A DNA stretch of 64,000 bases from Lysobacter sp. (GCA_011526085.1 WYBC01000039.1:215374-279373); one strand, 5' to 3'. Positions 50,869 to 59,510 are shown, numbered from the stretch's first letter. Notes: a model not told the origin generated them from the sequence alone. A program made the numbers and translations.

Positions 50869-52248
50869 ATGCCCGATACCGATCTTCTGTTGCTTCTGCT
50901 GCTGGTCGCGACTGCGGTCGCGCTGGTCCTGCTCGTGATCCTGCTGCTGCGCCGGCCGGAGGCCGCGCTCGATCGCCTGCGCGCGCGGGTCGAGGAGGCG
51001 CTGCGCGAAGAGCAGCGCGCCGGTCGCGGCGAACTGCGCCAGCAGCTCGACAGCCTGGCGTTGAGCCAGGGCCAGCGGATCGAGGACTTCGGCCGCAGTC
51101 TCGGCGATCTCACCGCGCGCACCGACGCGCGCCTGGACGAACTGCGGGCCGCGCTCAACGACGATGCGCACAAGGCGCGGCTGGAGCTGGCGACGCGGCA
51201 GACCCAGTTCGCCGACGCGCTCGGCGCGCAATTGCGCGAACTCACCGATCGCAACGAACAGCGGCTGGGCGAACTGCGCGCCACGCTCGAACAGAAACTC
51301 GGCGAACTGCAGGCCGGCAACGAAGCCAAGCTGGAACAGATGCGCGCGACCGTCGACGAAAAGCTTCAGTCGACCCTGGAAACGCGCCTGACCGAGAGTT
51401 TCGGCAATGTCGCGCAGATGCTGGTGCAGGTGCATCAGGGCCTGGGCGACATGAACAAGCTGGCCTCGGACGTGGGCGGCCTGCAGCGCGTGCTCACCAA
51501 CGTGAAATCGCGCGGCATCTTCGGCGAAGTGCAGCTGGCGGCGCTGCTGGAACAGGTGTTCGCGCCGGATCAGTACGCGGCCAACGTCAAGACCGTGCCC
51601 GAGCGCAACGAAGCGGTGGAATTCGCGGTGCGCTTTCCCGGATCCGAGCGCGATGCGCCGGTGTGGCTGCCGATCGACGCCAAGTTCCCGCGCGAGGACT
51701 ACGAGCGGCTGCTCGATGCGCAGGAGCAGGGCGACGTGGAGGCCGCGCGTGCGGCCGGCGATGCGCTCGAGCGCCAGGTGCGCAAGCAGGCGCGCGAGAT
51801 CCGCGACAAATACGTGTCGCCGCCGCACACCACCGAGTTCGCGATCCTGTTCCTGCCGACCGAGGGCCTTTACGCCGAGGTCCTGCGCCGCCCCGGGCTG
51901 GTGGAAGCGCTGCAGCGCGATCTGCGCATCGCGGTGGCCGGCCCGACGACGCTGCTGGCGTTGATGACCAGTTTCCAGATGGGCTTCCGCACGCTCGCGA
52001 TCCAGGAGCGGTCCAGCGAGGTGTGGCGCACGCTGGGCGCGGTCAAGACCGAATTCGCCAAGTTCGGCACGGTGCTGGATGGCGTGAAGAAGAAGCTGGA
52101 CGAAGCCAGCAACAAGATCGAGGAGACCAGCGTGCGTTCGCGCGCGCTCGGACGGAAACTGCGCGAGGTCGAGGCCCTGCCCGCGGGCGAAGCGCAGAAG
52201 CTGCTGGGCGATGCCGCGACCGAGGATGCGGCCGGCGACGACGTGTGA
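50869..52248 (+). CDS. rmuC: RmuC-family DNA recombination protein
   Basis: The 459-aa protein has an N-terminal TM (LLLLLLLVATAVALVLLVILLL) and a long coiled-coil (about 35-200, repeated RLDELRAAL/RLGELRATLEQKLGEL). The RmuC domain follows: LGDMNKLASDVGGLQRVLTNVKSRGIFGEVQL, WLPIDAKFPREDYERLL, FAILFLPTEGLYAEVL and a C-terminal coiled-coil. RmuC limits inversions at short repeats and has a restriction-endonuclease-like fold. Start ATG 50869 fits the TM position. Confidence 0.95.
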   Translation: MPDTDLLLLLLLVATAVALVLLVILLLRRPEAALDRLRARVEEALREEQRAGRGELRQQLDSLALSQGQRIEDFGRSLGDLTARTDARLDELRAALNDDAHKARLELATRQTQFADALGAQLRELTDRNEQRLGELRATLEQKLGELQAGNEAKLEQMRATVDEKLQSTLETRLTESFGNVAQMLVQVHQGLGDMNKLASDVGGLQRVLTNVKSRGIFGEVQLAALLEQVFAPDQYAANVKTVPERNEAVEFAVRFPGSERDAPVWLPIDAKFPREDYERLLDAQEQGDVEAARAAGDALERQVRKQAREIRDKYVSPPHTTEFAILFLPTEGLYAEVLRRPGLVEALQRDLRIAVAGPTTLLALMTSFQMGFRTLAIQERSSEVWRTLGAVKTEFAKFGTVLDGVKKKLDEASNKIEETSVRSRALGRKLREVEALPAGEAQKLLGDAATEDAAGDDV

Positions 52249-52255
52249 GCCGCGG

Positions 52256-52284
52256 CCCGGAAACGTGCGTTCCGGGCACTTTTC
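52256..52284 (+). terminator. Intrinsic terminator after rmuC
   Basis: GCCCGGAA (52256-52263), 7-nt loop, TTCCGGGC (52271-52278), then ACTTTT. It also separates rmuC from the convergent mlaA. Confidence 0.75.
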
Positions 52285-52293
52285 GACAGACCG

Positions 52294-53382
52294 TTACGGC
52301 GAACCGGGAATCACCGGGATCGCGTCGATCGGCACGGTCGGATTGTCTTCGTTGTTCTGCAGGTATTCCGGCAGCGGGGCTTCATCGTCGCCGTCGGCGC
52401 TGTCGCCGGAGATCTGATAGTTGCGCCGCTGCAGCCAGGCGTCGCGCACCAGCGCGTAGTCGTCGGCGGCGCCTTCGCGCATCCGGTCCACGCTCAGCAG
52501 TTGGGTGCGCACGTTGACCAGCTGCAGGCCCTGCAGGAACACGCGCACCTTGTCCTCTTCGATCGGACGGATCGGCGACAGCGGTGCGTCGCCGGCCATG
52601 CCGAGGGCGTCGCGGACGGTGCGGGGCCCGAACAGCGGCAATTCGACGTAGCGCGATTTCTTCCAGCCCCAGACGCCGAGCGTCTGGCCGAAATCCTCGC
52701 TCCTGTTCGGGAGTTTCGCCGAGGTGGCCGGATCGAACAGGCCGCCGATGCCGAGCGTGGCGTTGAGCAGGAAGCGGCCGATGGACTGCCCTGCCTGCTT
52801 CGGTTTGCCCTGCAGCAGCGCGTTGACCGCGCTGACCGGCTGGCCGAGGTTGTTGAAGAAGTTGCCGACGCCCAGGCGCACCGGGCGCGGCACCACCTTC
52901 ACGTAGGCGGTGGCCAGGGGCTTCGCCACGCGCCGGTCGACGACATCGTTGAATCGGTGGATGCGGCGATTGTATTTCTCCCACGGGTCGTAGCTGGGTG
53001 GCAGCGCCGCGGGTTCGGGCAGATTCGGATCGGCGATCGGATCGTAGACCTGCGGTTCCGGCGTGCCGTAGATCGCGGCGAAATCGCGTTCGGCTTCGGT
53101 GGGTTGCAGCGATGCGGGTTCGGCATCGGCGACGACTTCGGCGCTCTGTGTGGACGCGTCGTCCATGCCGTCGGCAGGCGGGCTGTCGGCGGTCGCGCTC
53201 GCGGTGGCCTCGCTGGCGATGGCCTGGGCGGCAGGCGTGTCCACGGTGGGGTCCGCGGGCGCGGGGGCGACCACCGCCACCGGCGGCGGGGCGTCTTGCG
53301 TGACGGCCTGATGCGCGCAGCCGCTGGCGAGCAGGGCTGCGACAAGAAAGGCCGCCCGGGGGAGGAGGCGGTGCTGGTTCAT
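52294..53382 (-). CDS. mlaA: Outer-membrane phospholipid-transport lipoprotein MlaA (VacJ)
   Basis: The 362-aa lipoprotein has lipobox LLASGC (about 17-22), then about 110 residues of Ala/Pro/Asp-rich linker. The MlaA domain is clear: YDPWEKYNRRIHRFNDVVDRRVAKPLATAY, VGNFFNNLGQPVSAVNALLQGK, RFLLNATLGIGGLFDPA, EDFGQTLGVWG and LPLFGPRTVRDALG. A C-terminal acidic extension follows. It removes misplaced phospholipids from the outer leaflet and passes them to MlaC. It is the last gene of the mla cluster, 51 bp after mlaB. Confidence 0.95.
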   Translation of the reverse strand: MNQHRLLPRAAFLVAALLASGCAHQAVTQDAPPPVAVVAPAPADPTVDTPAAQAIASEATASATADSPPADGMDDASTQSAEVVADAEPASLQPTEAERDFAAIYGTPEPQVYDPIADPNLPEPAALPPSYDPWEKYNRRIHRFNDVVDRRVAKPLATAYVKVVPRPVRLGVGNFFNNLGQPVSAVNALLQGKPKQAGQSIGRFLLNATLGIGGLFDPATSAKLPNRSEDFGQTLGVWGWKKSRYVELPLFGPRTVRDALGMAGDAPLSPIRPIEEDKVRVFLQGLQLVNVRTQLLSVDRMREGAADDYALVRDAWLQRRNYQISGDSADGDDEAPLPEYLQNNEDNPTVPIDAIPVIPGSP

Positions 53383-53433
53383 GGCGCGAGTGTAGCCTCT
53401 GCGATCATGGTGGGGGCCCGGCGGGGCGGTCGT

Positions 53434-53724
53434 TCAATCCCGGGCGAAGGTCAGATCGTGGCCGAGCCGGTAGGCACCACGCAGCTCGGCGAACCCTTCG
53501 GGCCGGCCTTCGATCGAGACCCCGCCGGCGCGCGTGGCGAGCAGCGAAATCAGGGCCAGACCGGCGCTGTCGATGGATTCGACCGCGCTCAGGTCCAGGT
53601 GCCGGACGGCCTTGGCGTCGGCCGGCAGCCGCTTCCACAGGCCGGCCACCGCGTGCCGCAGCAGGGGGCCGCGGAAACGCAGTGTTTCGCTATCGTGGAC
53701 GATCTCGCAGGCCGCCGCGTTCAC
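53434..53724 (-). CDS. mlaB: MlaB-like STAS-domain protein
   Basis: The 96-aa STAS protein is a cytoplasmic partner of the MlaF ATPase. HLDLSAVESIDSAGLALISLLATRAG (about 50-75) carries the conserved Ser/Thr loop of the family. It starts at GTG 53724, which overlaps the mlaC stop codon (GTGA), so it is translationally coupled. Confidence 0.9.
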   Translation of the reverse strand: MNAAACEIVHDSETLRFRGPLLRHAVAGLWKRLPADAKAVRHLDLSAVESIDSAGLALISLLATRAGGVSIEGRPEGFAELRGAYRLGHDLTFARD

Positions 53725-54392
53725 TGCCCGGCTTCCGCCTTCAGCTGACCGTTGCGCAGTTCGGTGGCGACCTGGCGGATCGACTTGCGCTGCAGCTCGG
53801 CGTCGAACTGGCTGCGGAAGGTCTGCACGTAGGACACGCCTTCGACCATCACGTCGAACACCTTCCACTGCGTGCCGGTCTTGCGCATGAAGTAGTCCAC
53901 CGGAATCGGTTCGCCGCCCTGGCGCAGGAACTCGCTCGAGACCCGGATGCCCTGTCCCTGGCTCAGGACCTTCTCGGACTTCACCCGCACCCGCAGCTGG
54001 GTGTTGAAGTCGAGCAGCGAAGAACCGTAGCGCTGCATCAGGTTGTCGGCCAGCGCGTCGGCGAAGAGTTTCACGTCTTCGTCGGCGGCGCCGCGGCCGT
54101 GACGGCCCAGCACCAGGCGCGCGGCGTAGTCGCGATCGAACATCGCGTTGAATTCGGTGGTGATGAACGCGCGCAGCGCGGCGCGGTTCTTCTGGAACTC
54201 GCCGCGGCGCTTTTCCAGCGTGGTGAGCACGCGCTGGCTGTTGTTGAGCACCAGTTGGCTGGGGCTGCCCTGCATGGTCGCGGACGCCGGGGTGGCGCGC
54301 GCCGGGGCGGCGGCCTGTTGCGCGAAGGCGGGTGCCGTCGCGAACAGCGCGGCGCCGAGCAGGACGGTCGTGAGCGGGGTCTTGATGGTCAT
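53721..54392 (-). CDS. mlaC: Periplasmic phospholipid-binding protein MlaC
   Basis: The 223-aa protein has a signal peptide (LLGAALFATAPAFA, about 11-24). The MlaC fold markers are FITTEFNAMFDRDYAARLVLGRH, FADALADNLMQRYGSSLLDFN, VDYFMRKTGTQWKVFDVMVEGVSYVQTFRSQFD. It ferries lipids between MlaA and the MlaFEDB complex. Its ATG overlaps the mlaD stop (ATGA). Confidence 0.95.
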   Translation of the reverse strand: MTIKTPLTTVLLGAALFATAPAFAQQAAAPARATPASATMQGSPSQLVLNNSQRVLTTLEKRRGEFQKNRAALRAFITTEFNAMFDRDYAARLVLGRHGRGAADEDVKLFADALADNLMQRYGSSLLDFNTQLRVRVKSEKVLSQGQGIRVSSEFLRQGGEPIPVDYFMRKTGTQWKVFDVMVEGVSYVQTFRSQFDAELQRKSIRQVATELRNGQLKAEAGQ

Positions 54393-54916
54393 GGGGTCTG
54401 TCCGGTGGGGGAGGCGTCGGAAGAGGCGTTGGAGTCGTCGGCGTCCGGCTTGGTTCCGCCCGGGCCGCCGAAGATGTACTTGCCGGCCATCTGGATCAGA
54501 TCGACGGCGGGTGCGGTGAAGGCGATTTCGTCGCCGGGTTTCAGCGCGGTCATGTCGCCGCCGGGCTGCAGGCCGACATAGCTTTCGCCGAGCAGGCCGC
54601 CGGTGAGGATGCTGGCGGACGTGTCGATCGGCAGATCGGCGTAGCGGCGGTCGATGTCGAGCACCACGACGGCGTCGAGTTTCTTCGGATCCAGTTCGAT
54701 CGAGGCGACCTTGCCGATCGCGACGCCGCCGATCTTGACCGGCGCCATCGGCCGCAGCTGGCCGAGATTGCTGAAACGGGCCTTGAGTTCGTAGGTGTCT
54801 TCGCCGAAACCGAACTTGCCGTTGGTGGAGGCGATGGCCAGCACCAGCAGCGACGCCAGGGCGAGGAGAAGGAACGCGCCGACGGCGAATTCGAGGCGGG
54901 GGCCGCGTGCACTCAT
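54389..54916 (-). CDS. mlaD: MCE-domain lipid-transport protein MlaD
   Basis: The 175-aa protein has one N-terminal TM (FAVGAFLLLALASLLVLAIAS) and a single MCE domain (YELKARFSNLGQLRPMAPVKIGGVAIGKVASIEL ... SILTGGLLGESYVGLQPGG). It forms the periplasmic ring on the MlaE permease. A Gly/Asp/Ser tail ends the protein. ATG 54916 is chosen over an upstream TTG; AGG lies before it. Confidence 0.95.
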   Translation of the reverse strand: MSARGPRLEFAVGAFLLLALASLLVLAIASTNGKFGFGEDTYELKARFSNLGQLRPMAPVKIGGVAIGKVASIELDPKKLDAVVVLDIDRRYADLPIDTSASILTGGLLGESYVGLQPGGDMTALKPGDEIAFTAPAVDLIQMAGKYIFGGPGGTKPDADDSNASSDASPTGQTP

Positions 54917-54924
54917 GGGAGACC

Positions 54925-55674
54925 TCAACGGAACAGAAAAGCGGAAAGGACGAAATTGAACATCAGCACCAGCAGCGAGGCGTTCACCACCGCGCGGGTG
55001 GTGGCCACCGAGGTGCCTTCGATGGTCGGCTCGGCGTGATAGCCCACGTACGAGGCGACCAGCGCCGCGGTGCCGCCGAACACGGCGGATTTCAGGAACG
55101 CGGGCAGGAAGTCTTCATGGACATCCACCGCGTCCTTCATCACCTGCCAGAACGCGCCGTTGTCGATGCCCAGCACCTGCACGGCCTGGAACCAGCTGGC
55201 CGAGATCGCGAGGCTGCAGAAGATCGCGGTGAGGAGCGGCACGGTGATCACCGCCGCCCAGAACCGCGGCGCGACGGCCTTGCCGACCGGGTCGATCGCC
55301 ATCAGGCCGAGCGCGGTGATCTGGTCGGTGGCGCGCATCAGGCCGAGTTCGGCGGCGATCGAACTGCCGGCGCGGCCGACGAACAGCAGCGCGGTGAGCA
55401 CCGGCGCGAGTTCGCGGTACATACCCAGGCCGATCAGCGCGCTGATCTGGTTGGCGGCGCCGTAGGTCTGCAGTGCGCGGTAGCCCAGCAGCGTGATCGA
55501 CAGGCCGACGAAGGCGCCGCCGACCGCGATGATCGGCAGGCTGCGCGCGCCGATCTTGTAGATCTCGCGGGTGAGTTCCTGCCAGAAGTCCGCGGTGGGC
55601 TTGCTGGCGCGGAAGACCGAGAGCGAGAACAGGCCGGCGCGGCCGATGCTGCGGATGGTGTCGACGACGGCCAT
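54925..55674 (-). CDS. mlaE: ABC lipid permease MlaE
   Basis: The 249-aa inner-membrane permease carries the MlaE signatures: LPIIAVGGAFVGLSITLLGYRAL, ELAPVLTALLFVGRAGSSIAAELGLMRATDQITAL, VGYHAEPTIEGTSVATTRAVVNASLLVLMFNFVL. Its ATG overlaps the mlaF stop by one base (TGATG). Confidence 0.96.
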   Translation of the reverse strand: MAVVDTIRSIGRAGLFSLSVFRASKPTADFWQELTREIYKIGARSLPIIAVGGAFVGLSITLLGYRALQTYGAANQISALIGLGMYRELAPVLTALLFVGRAGSSIAAELGLMRATDQITALGLMAIDPVGKAVAPRFWAAVITVPLLTAIFCSLAISASWFQAVQVLGIDNGAFWQVMKDAVDVHEDFLPAFLKSAVFGGTAALVASYVGYHAEPTIEGTSVATTRAVVNASLLVLMFNFVLSAFLFR

Positions 55675-56459
55675 CACGCGGCCTCCGTGCGCGGTGCGGC
55701 ATCGAAGGGAATCGGGCCGTCGGGCTCGCCCTTGAGGAATTGCCGGATCAGCGGATCGCGGGTGCTCTCCAGTTCGGCCGGCGTGCCGTCGAAGACGATG
55801 CCGCCGTTGGCGATGACCACGGCGCGGTCGGCGATCGGCAGGGTTTCGTGGACGTGGTGGGTCACGATCAGGCTGGTCAGGCCGAGGCTGGCGTTGAGCC
55901 GGGCGATCAGACTCATGATCACGCCGCTGGCGATCGGGTCCAGGCCGGTCAGCGGTTCGTCGTAAAGCATCAATGGCGGATCCAGCGCCAGGGCGCGGGC
56001 CAGCGCGACCCGTCGCGCCATGCCGCCTGAGAGTTCGCGCGGGTAGAGGTCGGCAGCGGCGCGCAGGCCGACCGCATGCAGCTTCATCTCGACCAGGTGG
56101 CGGATGACCTCGGCCGGCAGATCGGTGTGGGTGCGCAGCGGCAGAGCGACGTTCTCGGCCGCGGTGAGATCGGTCAGCAGGCCATTGCCCTGCAGCAGCA
56201 CGCCGATGCCCTTGCGCAGTTCCAGCAGCTCGCGCTTGCGCTGCGGTACCGGTCGGCCCAGGACTTCGACGCTGCCGGCGGCGGGCGTCAGTTCGCCGGT
56301 GAGCGCGGAGAGCAGGGTCGATTTGCCGCAGCCCGAGGGCCCGAGGATGGCGGTCACGCTGCCCTGCGCCACGGTCAGATCGATGTCGCGCAGGATCGTG
56401 CGCGAGCCGCGATCGAGGCGGAGTGCGGAGACGCGGACGGCGGCGGGGGTGGTGGACAT
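55674..56459 (-). CDS. mlaF: ABC ATPase MlaF
   Basis: The 261-aa ATPase has Walker A GPSGCGKST, LLQGNGLLTDLTAAENVALPL, signature LSGGMARRVALARALALDP, Walker B LMLYDEPLTGLDP and switch His in VTHHVHE. It is the first gene of mlaFEDCBA, which powers phospholipid trafficking between the membranes. ATG 56459 gives the family-typical start; a much longer open frame upstream is not coding. Confidence 0.96.
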   Translation of the reverse strand: MSTTPAAVRVSALRLDRGSRTILRDIDLTVAQGSVTAILGPSGCGKSTLLSALTGELTPAAGSVEVLGRPVPQRKRELLELRKGIGVLLQGNGLLTDLTAAENVALPLRTHTDLPAEVIRHLVEMKLHAVGLRAAADLYPRELSGGMARRVALARALALDPPLMLYDEPLTGLDPIASGVIMSLIARLNASLGLTSLIVTHHVHETLPIADRAVVIANGGIVFDGTPAELESTRDPLIRQFLKGEPDGPIPFDAAPRTEAA

Positions 56460-56697
56460 CGGGTCTGCAGGAGGCTCTAGGGCGATGGGGGCAGGGTCGC
56501 AAAACTTGTTCAGGATGGCGTCCGCTGGCTGAATCTTGCGGGAGTGGGGCGGGCATTGTCCCCGCATGCGGCGGGGTTGTCTGCGCCCGTCGCGATGCCG
56601 GGTGTCGCCCGCGATGGCTTGTGCCCGGGCGCCGCAGCAGCGAGGATGTGCCGCCGCTGCCGGGTCGCGCAGCACAGGGGCCGGGGGCCGGAATTCG

Positions 56698-56988
56698 ATG
56701 GAGCTGCTGACGCTGGAACATTTCGCCGGATGCGTGAACGAGACGTTCACCGCGTCGCTGAACGATATGGATGTGGAATTCGTGCTGGTCGAGGCACGGC
56801 CGCTGGAGACCCGCGCGCAGAATCCGATGCGGGCGCCGTTCTCGCTGCTGTTCCGCAATACCTCGCCGATCCTGTTCCCGCAGCAGATCTACGCCATGCG
56901 TCATCCGCGTGTGGGCGAGGCCGGGATTTTCCTGGTGCCGATCGCGCAGGAGCGTGCCGGCTTCCTGTACCAGGCGGTGTTCAACTGA
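56698..56988 (+). CDS. Small DUF6916-like protein
   Basis: The 96-aa protein (MELLTLEHFAGCVNETFTASL ... FSLLFRNTSPILFPQQIYAMRHPRVGEAGIFLVPI) is a compact beta-rich domain resembling DUF6916, which occurs beside phage-tail-collar (MdpB-like) proteins in Xanthomonadaceae. It converges with the GNAT gene, with a REP pair between. Function unknown. Confidence 0.7.
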   Translation: MELLTLEHFAGCVNETFTASLNDMDVEFVLVEARPLETRAQNPMRAPFSLLFRNTSPILFPQQIYAMRHPRVGEAGIFLVPIAQERAGFLYQAVFN

Positions 56989-57070
56989 TCTGCCGACCCC
57001 TGCGGCGGTTTGACCGCGACATCATCCGGGCCGTGTCCATGGCCGGTGGACACGAATCAACACGGTTCCG

Positions 57071-57155
57071 GTAGAGCGGCCTTGAGGCCGCAGCCATCCC
57101 CGGAAAACGCACCGGTCTGATTTCCAACAGTCGAAGACTGGTCAGGCCGTTCTAC
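57071..57155. repeat. Inverted pair of GTAG-type REP elements
   Basis: A REP at 57071-57092 (GTAG, then AGCGGCCTTGAGGCCGCA hairpin) faces a second, inverted one whose GTAG lies at 57155-57152 (GTAGAACGGCCTGACC). A further palindromic CAGTCGAAGACTG lies between. The first copy matches the REP at 31443-31464. Location between convergent stop codons is typical. Confidence 0.7.
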
Positions 57156-57733
57156 CGCGGCTCGTCTGCATGATCGGGCGCGCGCCATCGCATCATCTGA
57201 TGCGTGCCGGTCACGCCGCCGTCGGCCGTGAAGCCGAGCCGTTCGTACAGGCGGCGCGCCTTGGGGTTCGAGATCTGCACGTGCAGGTACATCCCGCAGC
57301 CGAGCGCGGCGGCATCGGCCTGGCTCTGCCGGATCAGCGCTTCGCCCACGCCCTGGCCGCGCATGCCGGGGAACAGGCAGATGTCGACGATGAGATGGTC
57401 CGGCGTTGCCCGCTGCAGGTAATAGCGGCCCACCGGCCCGCGGCCCTGGCGTTCGATCGCCAGGAAGTCGGTATCGCCGTAGTGCGCCAGATAGTGCTGG
57501 TGCTGGAGCGCGAACTGCTGGTCGAGAAAGGCCCGTTTCGCGGTGTCCGGCCAGGGCACCGGGGCCATTTCCTCGGCGCGGGTGCTGGCGTAGAGATCGC
57601 GCAGCCACGGCAGGTCGTCGTCGCGCAGCGCGCGCAATGAAAACCCGCGTCCGGCGAGGGACGCGGGGATGTCGGTGCGGCCGGGCCGTTCCACCGGGAA
57701 CGGCGCCAGCCGCGCGGGAATCGCGACCGTCAT
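57152..57733 (-). CDS. GNAT-family N-acetyltransferase
   Basis: The 193-aa protein shows the GNAT fold: FSLRALRDDDLPWLRDLYASTRAEEMA, an acetyl-CoA loop in ICLFPGMRGQGVGEALIRQ (R/Q-x-x-G-x-G/A form) and the C-terminal NPKARRLYERLGF. It starts one base after the stop of the first tail-collar gene, so it belongs to that operon. The last codons run into the REP element. Substrate unknown. Confidence 0.9.
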   Translation of the reverse strand: MTVAIPARLAPFPVERPGRTDIPASLAGRGFSLRALRDDDLPWLRDLYASTRAEEMAPVPWPDTAKRAFLDQQFALQHQHYLAHYGDTDFLAIERQGRGPVGRYYLQRATPDHLIVDICLFPGMRGQGVGEALIRQSQADAAALGCGMYLHVQISNPKARRLYERLGFTADGGVTGTHQMMRWRAPDHADEPR

Positions 57734-57734
57734 G

Positions 57735-58262
57735 TCACGGGAACGACGGGTAGATCCCCTGCAGCGCGATGCAGAAATTCACGCCGAGATACGGTTGCTG
57801 GTTCTGGTGGGGCTGGCCGCCGCCCTGGCTGGGCGAGAGCATGTTCGGGGCGAAAGTGGTGTTGGGTGCGCCGGAGGAGAAAGGTTTGTTCGCGGCGATG
57901 CCGGGCTGGGACAGGCCCCCGTTCGCCGAGGGCGTGCCCGCATTCGCCGGCACGAATGCGTTGATGCCGTGGTTGTGCTGCGGGATCTGGTTGCTGGTCA
58001 GCGTGACGGTGTTGACGCCGAAGGTTTCGCCCAGCGTGCGCGGGCTCAGGCCGGGCCCATTGCCCTGTTCGCAGCCGGCGCGGCCGGCGAAGTTGGGCAA
58101 CTGGAACGTGGTCTGGCCATTGCCGCCGTAGATGGTGCCGATCAGCGAGAACAGTGCGGTGTTCTGGGAGATCGGCAGCGTGGCGCCGTTCGCGAACGCC
58201 CAGCCGCGCGGGTTGAAGTTGAATCCGAACAGCTGGATTTCGCCGATGTAGGGTTGCGTCAT
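57735..58262 (-). CDS. Phage-tail-collar (MdpB-like) protein 1
   Basis: The 175-aa protein has the tail-collar layout: YIGEIQLFGFNFNPRGWAFANGATLPISQNTALFSLIGTIYGGNGQTTFQLPNFAGR, a variable central loop, then HNHGINAF and C-terminal NQQPYLGVNFCIALQGIYP. No signal peptide. It resembles microcystin-dependent protein MdpB. It is the third of three paralogues in a row. ACCAGTTC follows an AGGA ribosome site. Confidence 0.88.
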   Translation of the reverse strand: MTQPYIGEIQLFGFNFNPRGWAFANGATLPISQNTALFSLIGTIYGGNGQTTFQLPNFAGRAGCEQGNGPGLSPRTLGETFGVNTVTLTSNQIPQHNHGINAFVPANAGTPSANGGLSQPGIAANKPFSSGAPNTTFAPNMLSPSQGGGQPHQNQQPYLGVNFCIALQGIYPSFP

Positions 58263-58350
58263 GAACTGGTTCCTCCGATGAGGTGCCGCGGGATGGCCGC
58301 GGCCGCGCCGGCATGGCGCGGTGGAATGGCGGTGTGTGCGGGCGCGGTGG

Positions 58351-58887
58351 TCATGCCTGCGACGGGAAGATGCCGAAGGTGGCGATGCAGTACTGCACCG
58401 TCAACGTGGGCATGCAGTTCTCGTGCGGCTGGCTGCCGCCCGCGAGGCTCGTCGACTGCGCCGACATGGCGACCTGCGTCGCCCCGGTGACATCGGACAC
58501 ATAGAAACTGTCGCCGCTGACCGCGCCGGGAAGCAGCGTATTGCCCGGCGTCAGGCCGCTCGCTCCGCCGTTCGTCGCGACGAGCGTGTGGGTGTGCGCC
58601 GGCATCTGGGTTGGCAGCACGGTCACGGTTTCGGTGCCGGCCCGTTGCCCGATGACGTAGTTGCTCAGTCCCGGACCCTGGCCCTGGTGGATCGGCAGGC
58701 GACCCCGGAGGTCCGGCACGGCGAAGGTGGTCTGGCCGTCGCCGCCATAGGTGGTGCCGATCAGGGCGAACAGGGCGTCGTACTCGGAAATCGGCAGCAG
58801 GCTGCCGTCGCAGGCCTGCCAGTTGTTGGGCGCGCCGCGCGTGCCGAAAGCGAACATGCGGATTTCGCCGATGTAGGGAGTGCTCAT
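58351..58887 (-). CDS. Phage-tail-collar (MdpB-like) protein 2
   Basis: The 178-aa paralogue has YIGEIRMFAFGTRGAPNNWQACDGSLLPISEYDALFALIGTTYGGDGQTTFAVPDLRGR, AHTHTLVA and the C-terminal NCMPTLTVQYCIATFGIFPS. The central loop differs from its neighbours, as expected for a receptor-like or assembly surface. It lies 88 bp upstream of protein 1. Confidence 0.88.
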   Translation of the reverse strand: MSTPYIGEIRMFAFGTRGAPNNWQACDGSLLPISEYDALFALIGTTYGGDGQTTFAVPDLRGRLPIHQGQGPGLSNYVIGQRAGTETVTVLPTQMPAHTHTLVATNGGASGLTPGNTLLPGAVSGDSFYVSDVTGATQVAMSAQSTSLAGGSQPHENCMPTLTVQYCIATFGIFPSQA

Positions 58888-58964
58888 GAGTCTTTAGCTC
58901 CGAAGTTGGAAGGGACGGTCGCGCCGATGGGGCGCGGGTCGTCCGATGTCCTTGGCCAGCGCGG

Positions 58965-59510
58965 TCAGTTCCGCGACGGGAAGATGCCGCTCAGCGCAAC
59001 GCAGAAATTGATCACGCTGTAGGGCTGGAGGTTCGGATGCGGTTGATTGCCGCCGGAGGGGGCGACCGTCTGCGCGTTCATCGGGACCAGGGGGCCGGTG
59101 CTGGGAGCGTAGAGATTCGGTGGCGAACTCGCATTGGTGCTGGTGGCGTAAACACGGCCGCCGGCGCTGCGGTTGTCGCCGTTGGCCGTCGAGGCGTTCA
59201 CCGAATGCGTGTGTGCCGGCAGGTTGGTGCTCAGCAGCGTCACGTTCTCGACGCCGGAGGCCTGGCCGATCTGCACCGACGGCGGCTGCCAGCTGGGGTC
59301 CACCGACGAGGCATAGCCGATCGGCGTGCGGCTGCGCAGGTCCGGCAGCGCGAAATTGGTGGTGCCGTTGCCCCCGTACTGCGTCCCCAGCAGCGAGAAC
59401 AGGGCCTGGTTCTGGTTGATCGGCAGCAGTTGACCGTTGCACAGCGCCCAGAATTTCGGCGCGAAGTTGAAGCCGGTCATCATGATCTGACCGATGAAGA
59501 ATTCGCTCAT
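58965..59510 (-). CDS. Phage-tail-collar (MdpB-like) protein 3
   Basis: The 181-aa paralogue has FIGQIMMTGFNFAPKFWALCNGQLLPINQNQALFSLLGTQYGGNGTTNFALPDLRSR, AHTHSVNAS and the C-terminal NLQPYSVINFCVALSGIFPS. It is the first gene of the collar operon, divergent from the giant repeat protein. The start at 59510 is the first family-matching Met; GGGGAGGATCACG precedes it. Confidence 0.88.
   Translation of the reverse strand: MSEFFIGQIMMTGFNFAPKFWALCNGQLLPINQNQALFSLLGTQYGGNGTTNFALPDLRSRTPIGYASSVDPSWQPPSVQIGQASGVENVTLLSTNLPAHTHSVNASTANGDNRSAGGRVYATSTNASSPPNLYAPSTGPLVPMNAQTVAPSGGNQPHPNLQPYSVINFCVALSGIFPSRN

Noticed and set aside
57735..59510. Prophage or tailocin remnant
   Set aside because: Only collar-domain proteins are present, with no sheath, tube, baseplate, capsid, integrase or lysis genes. 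They fit MdpB-like chromosomal proteins better.
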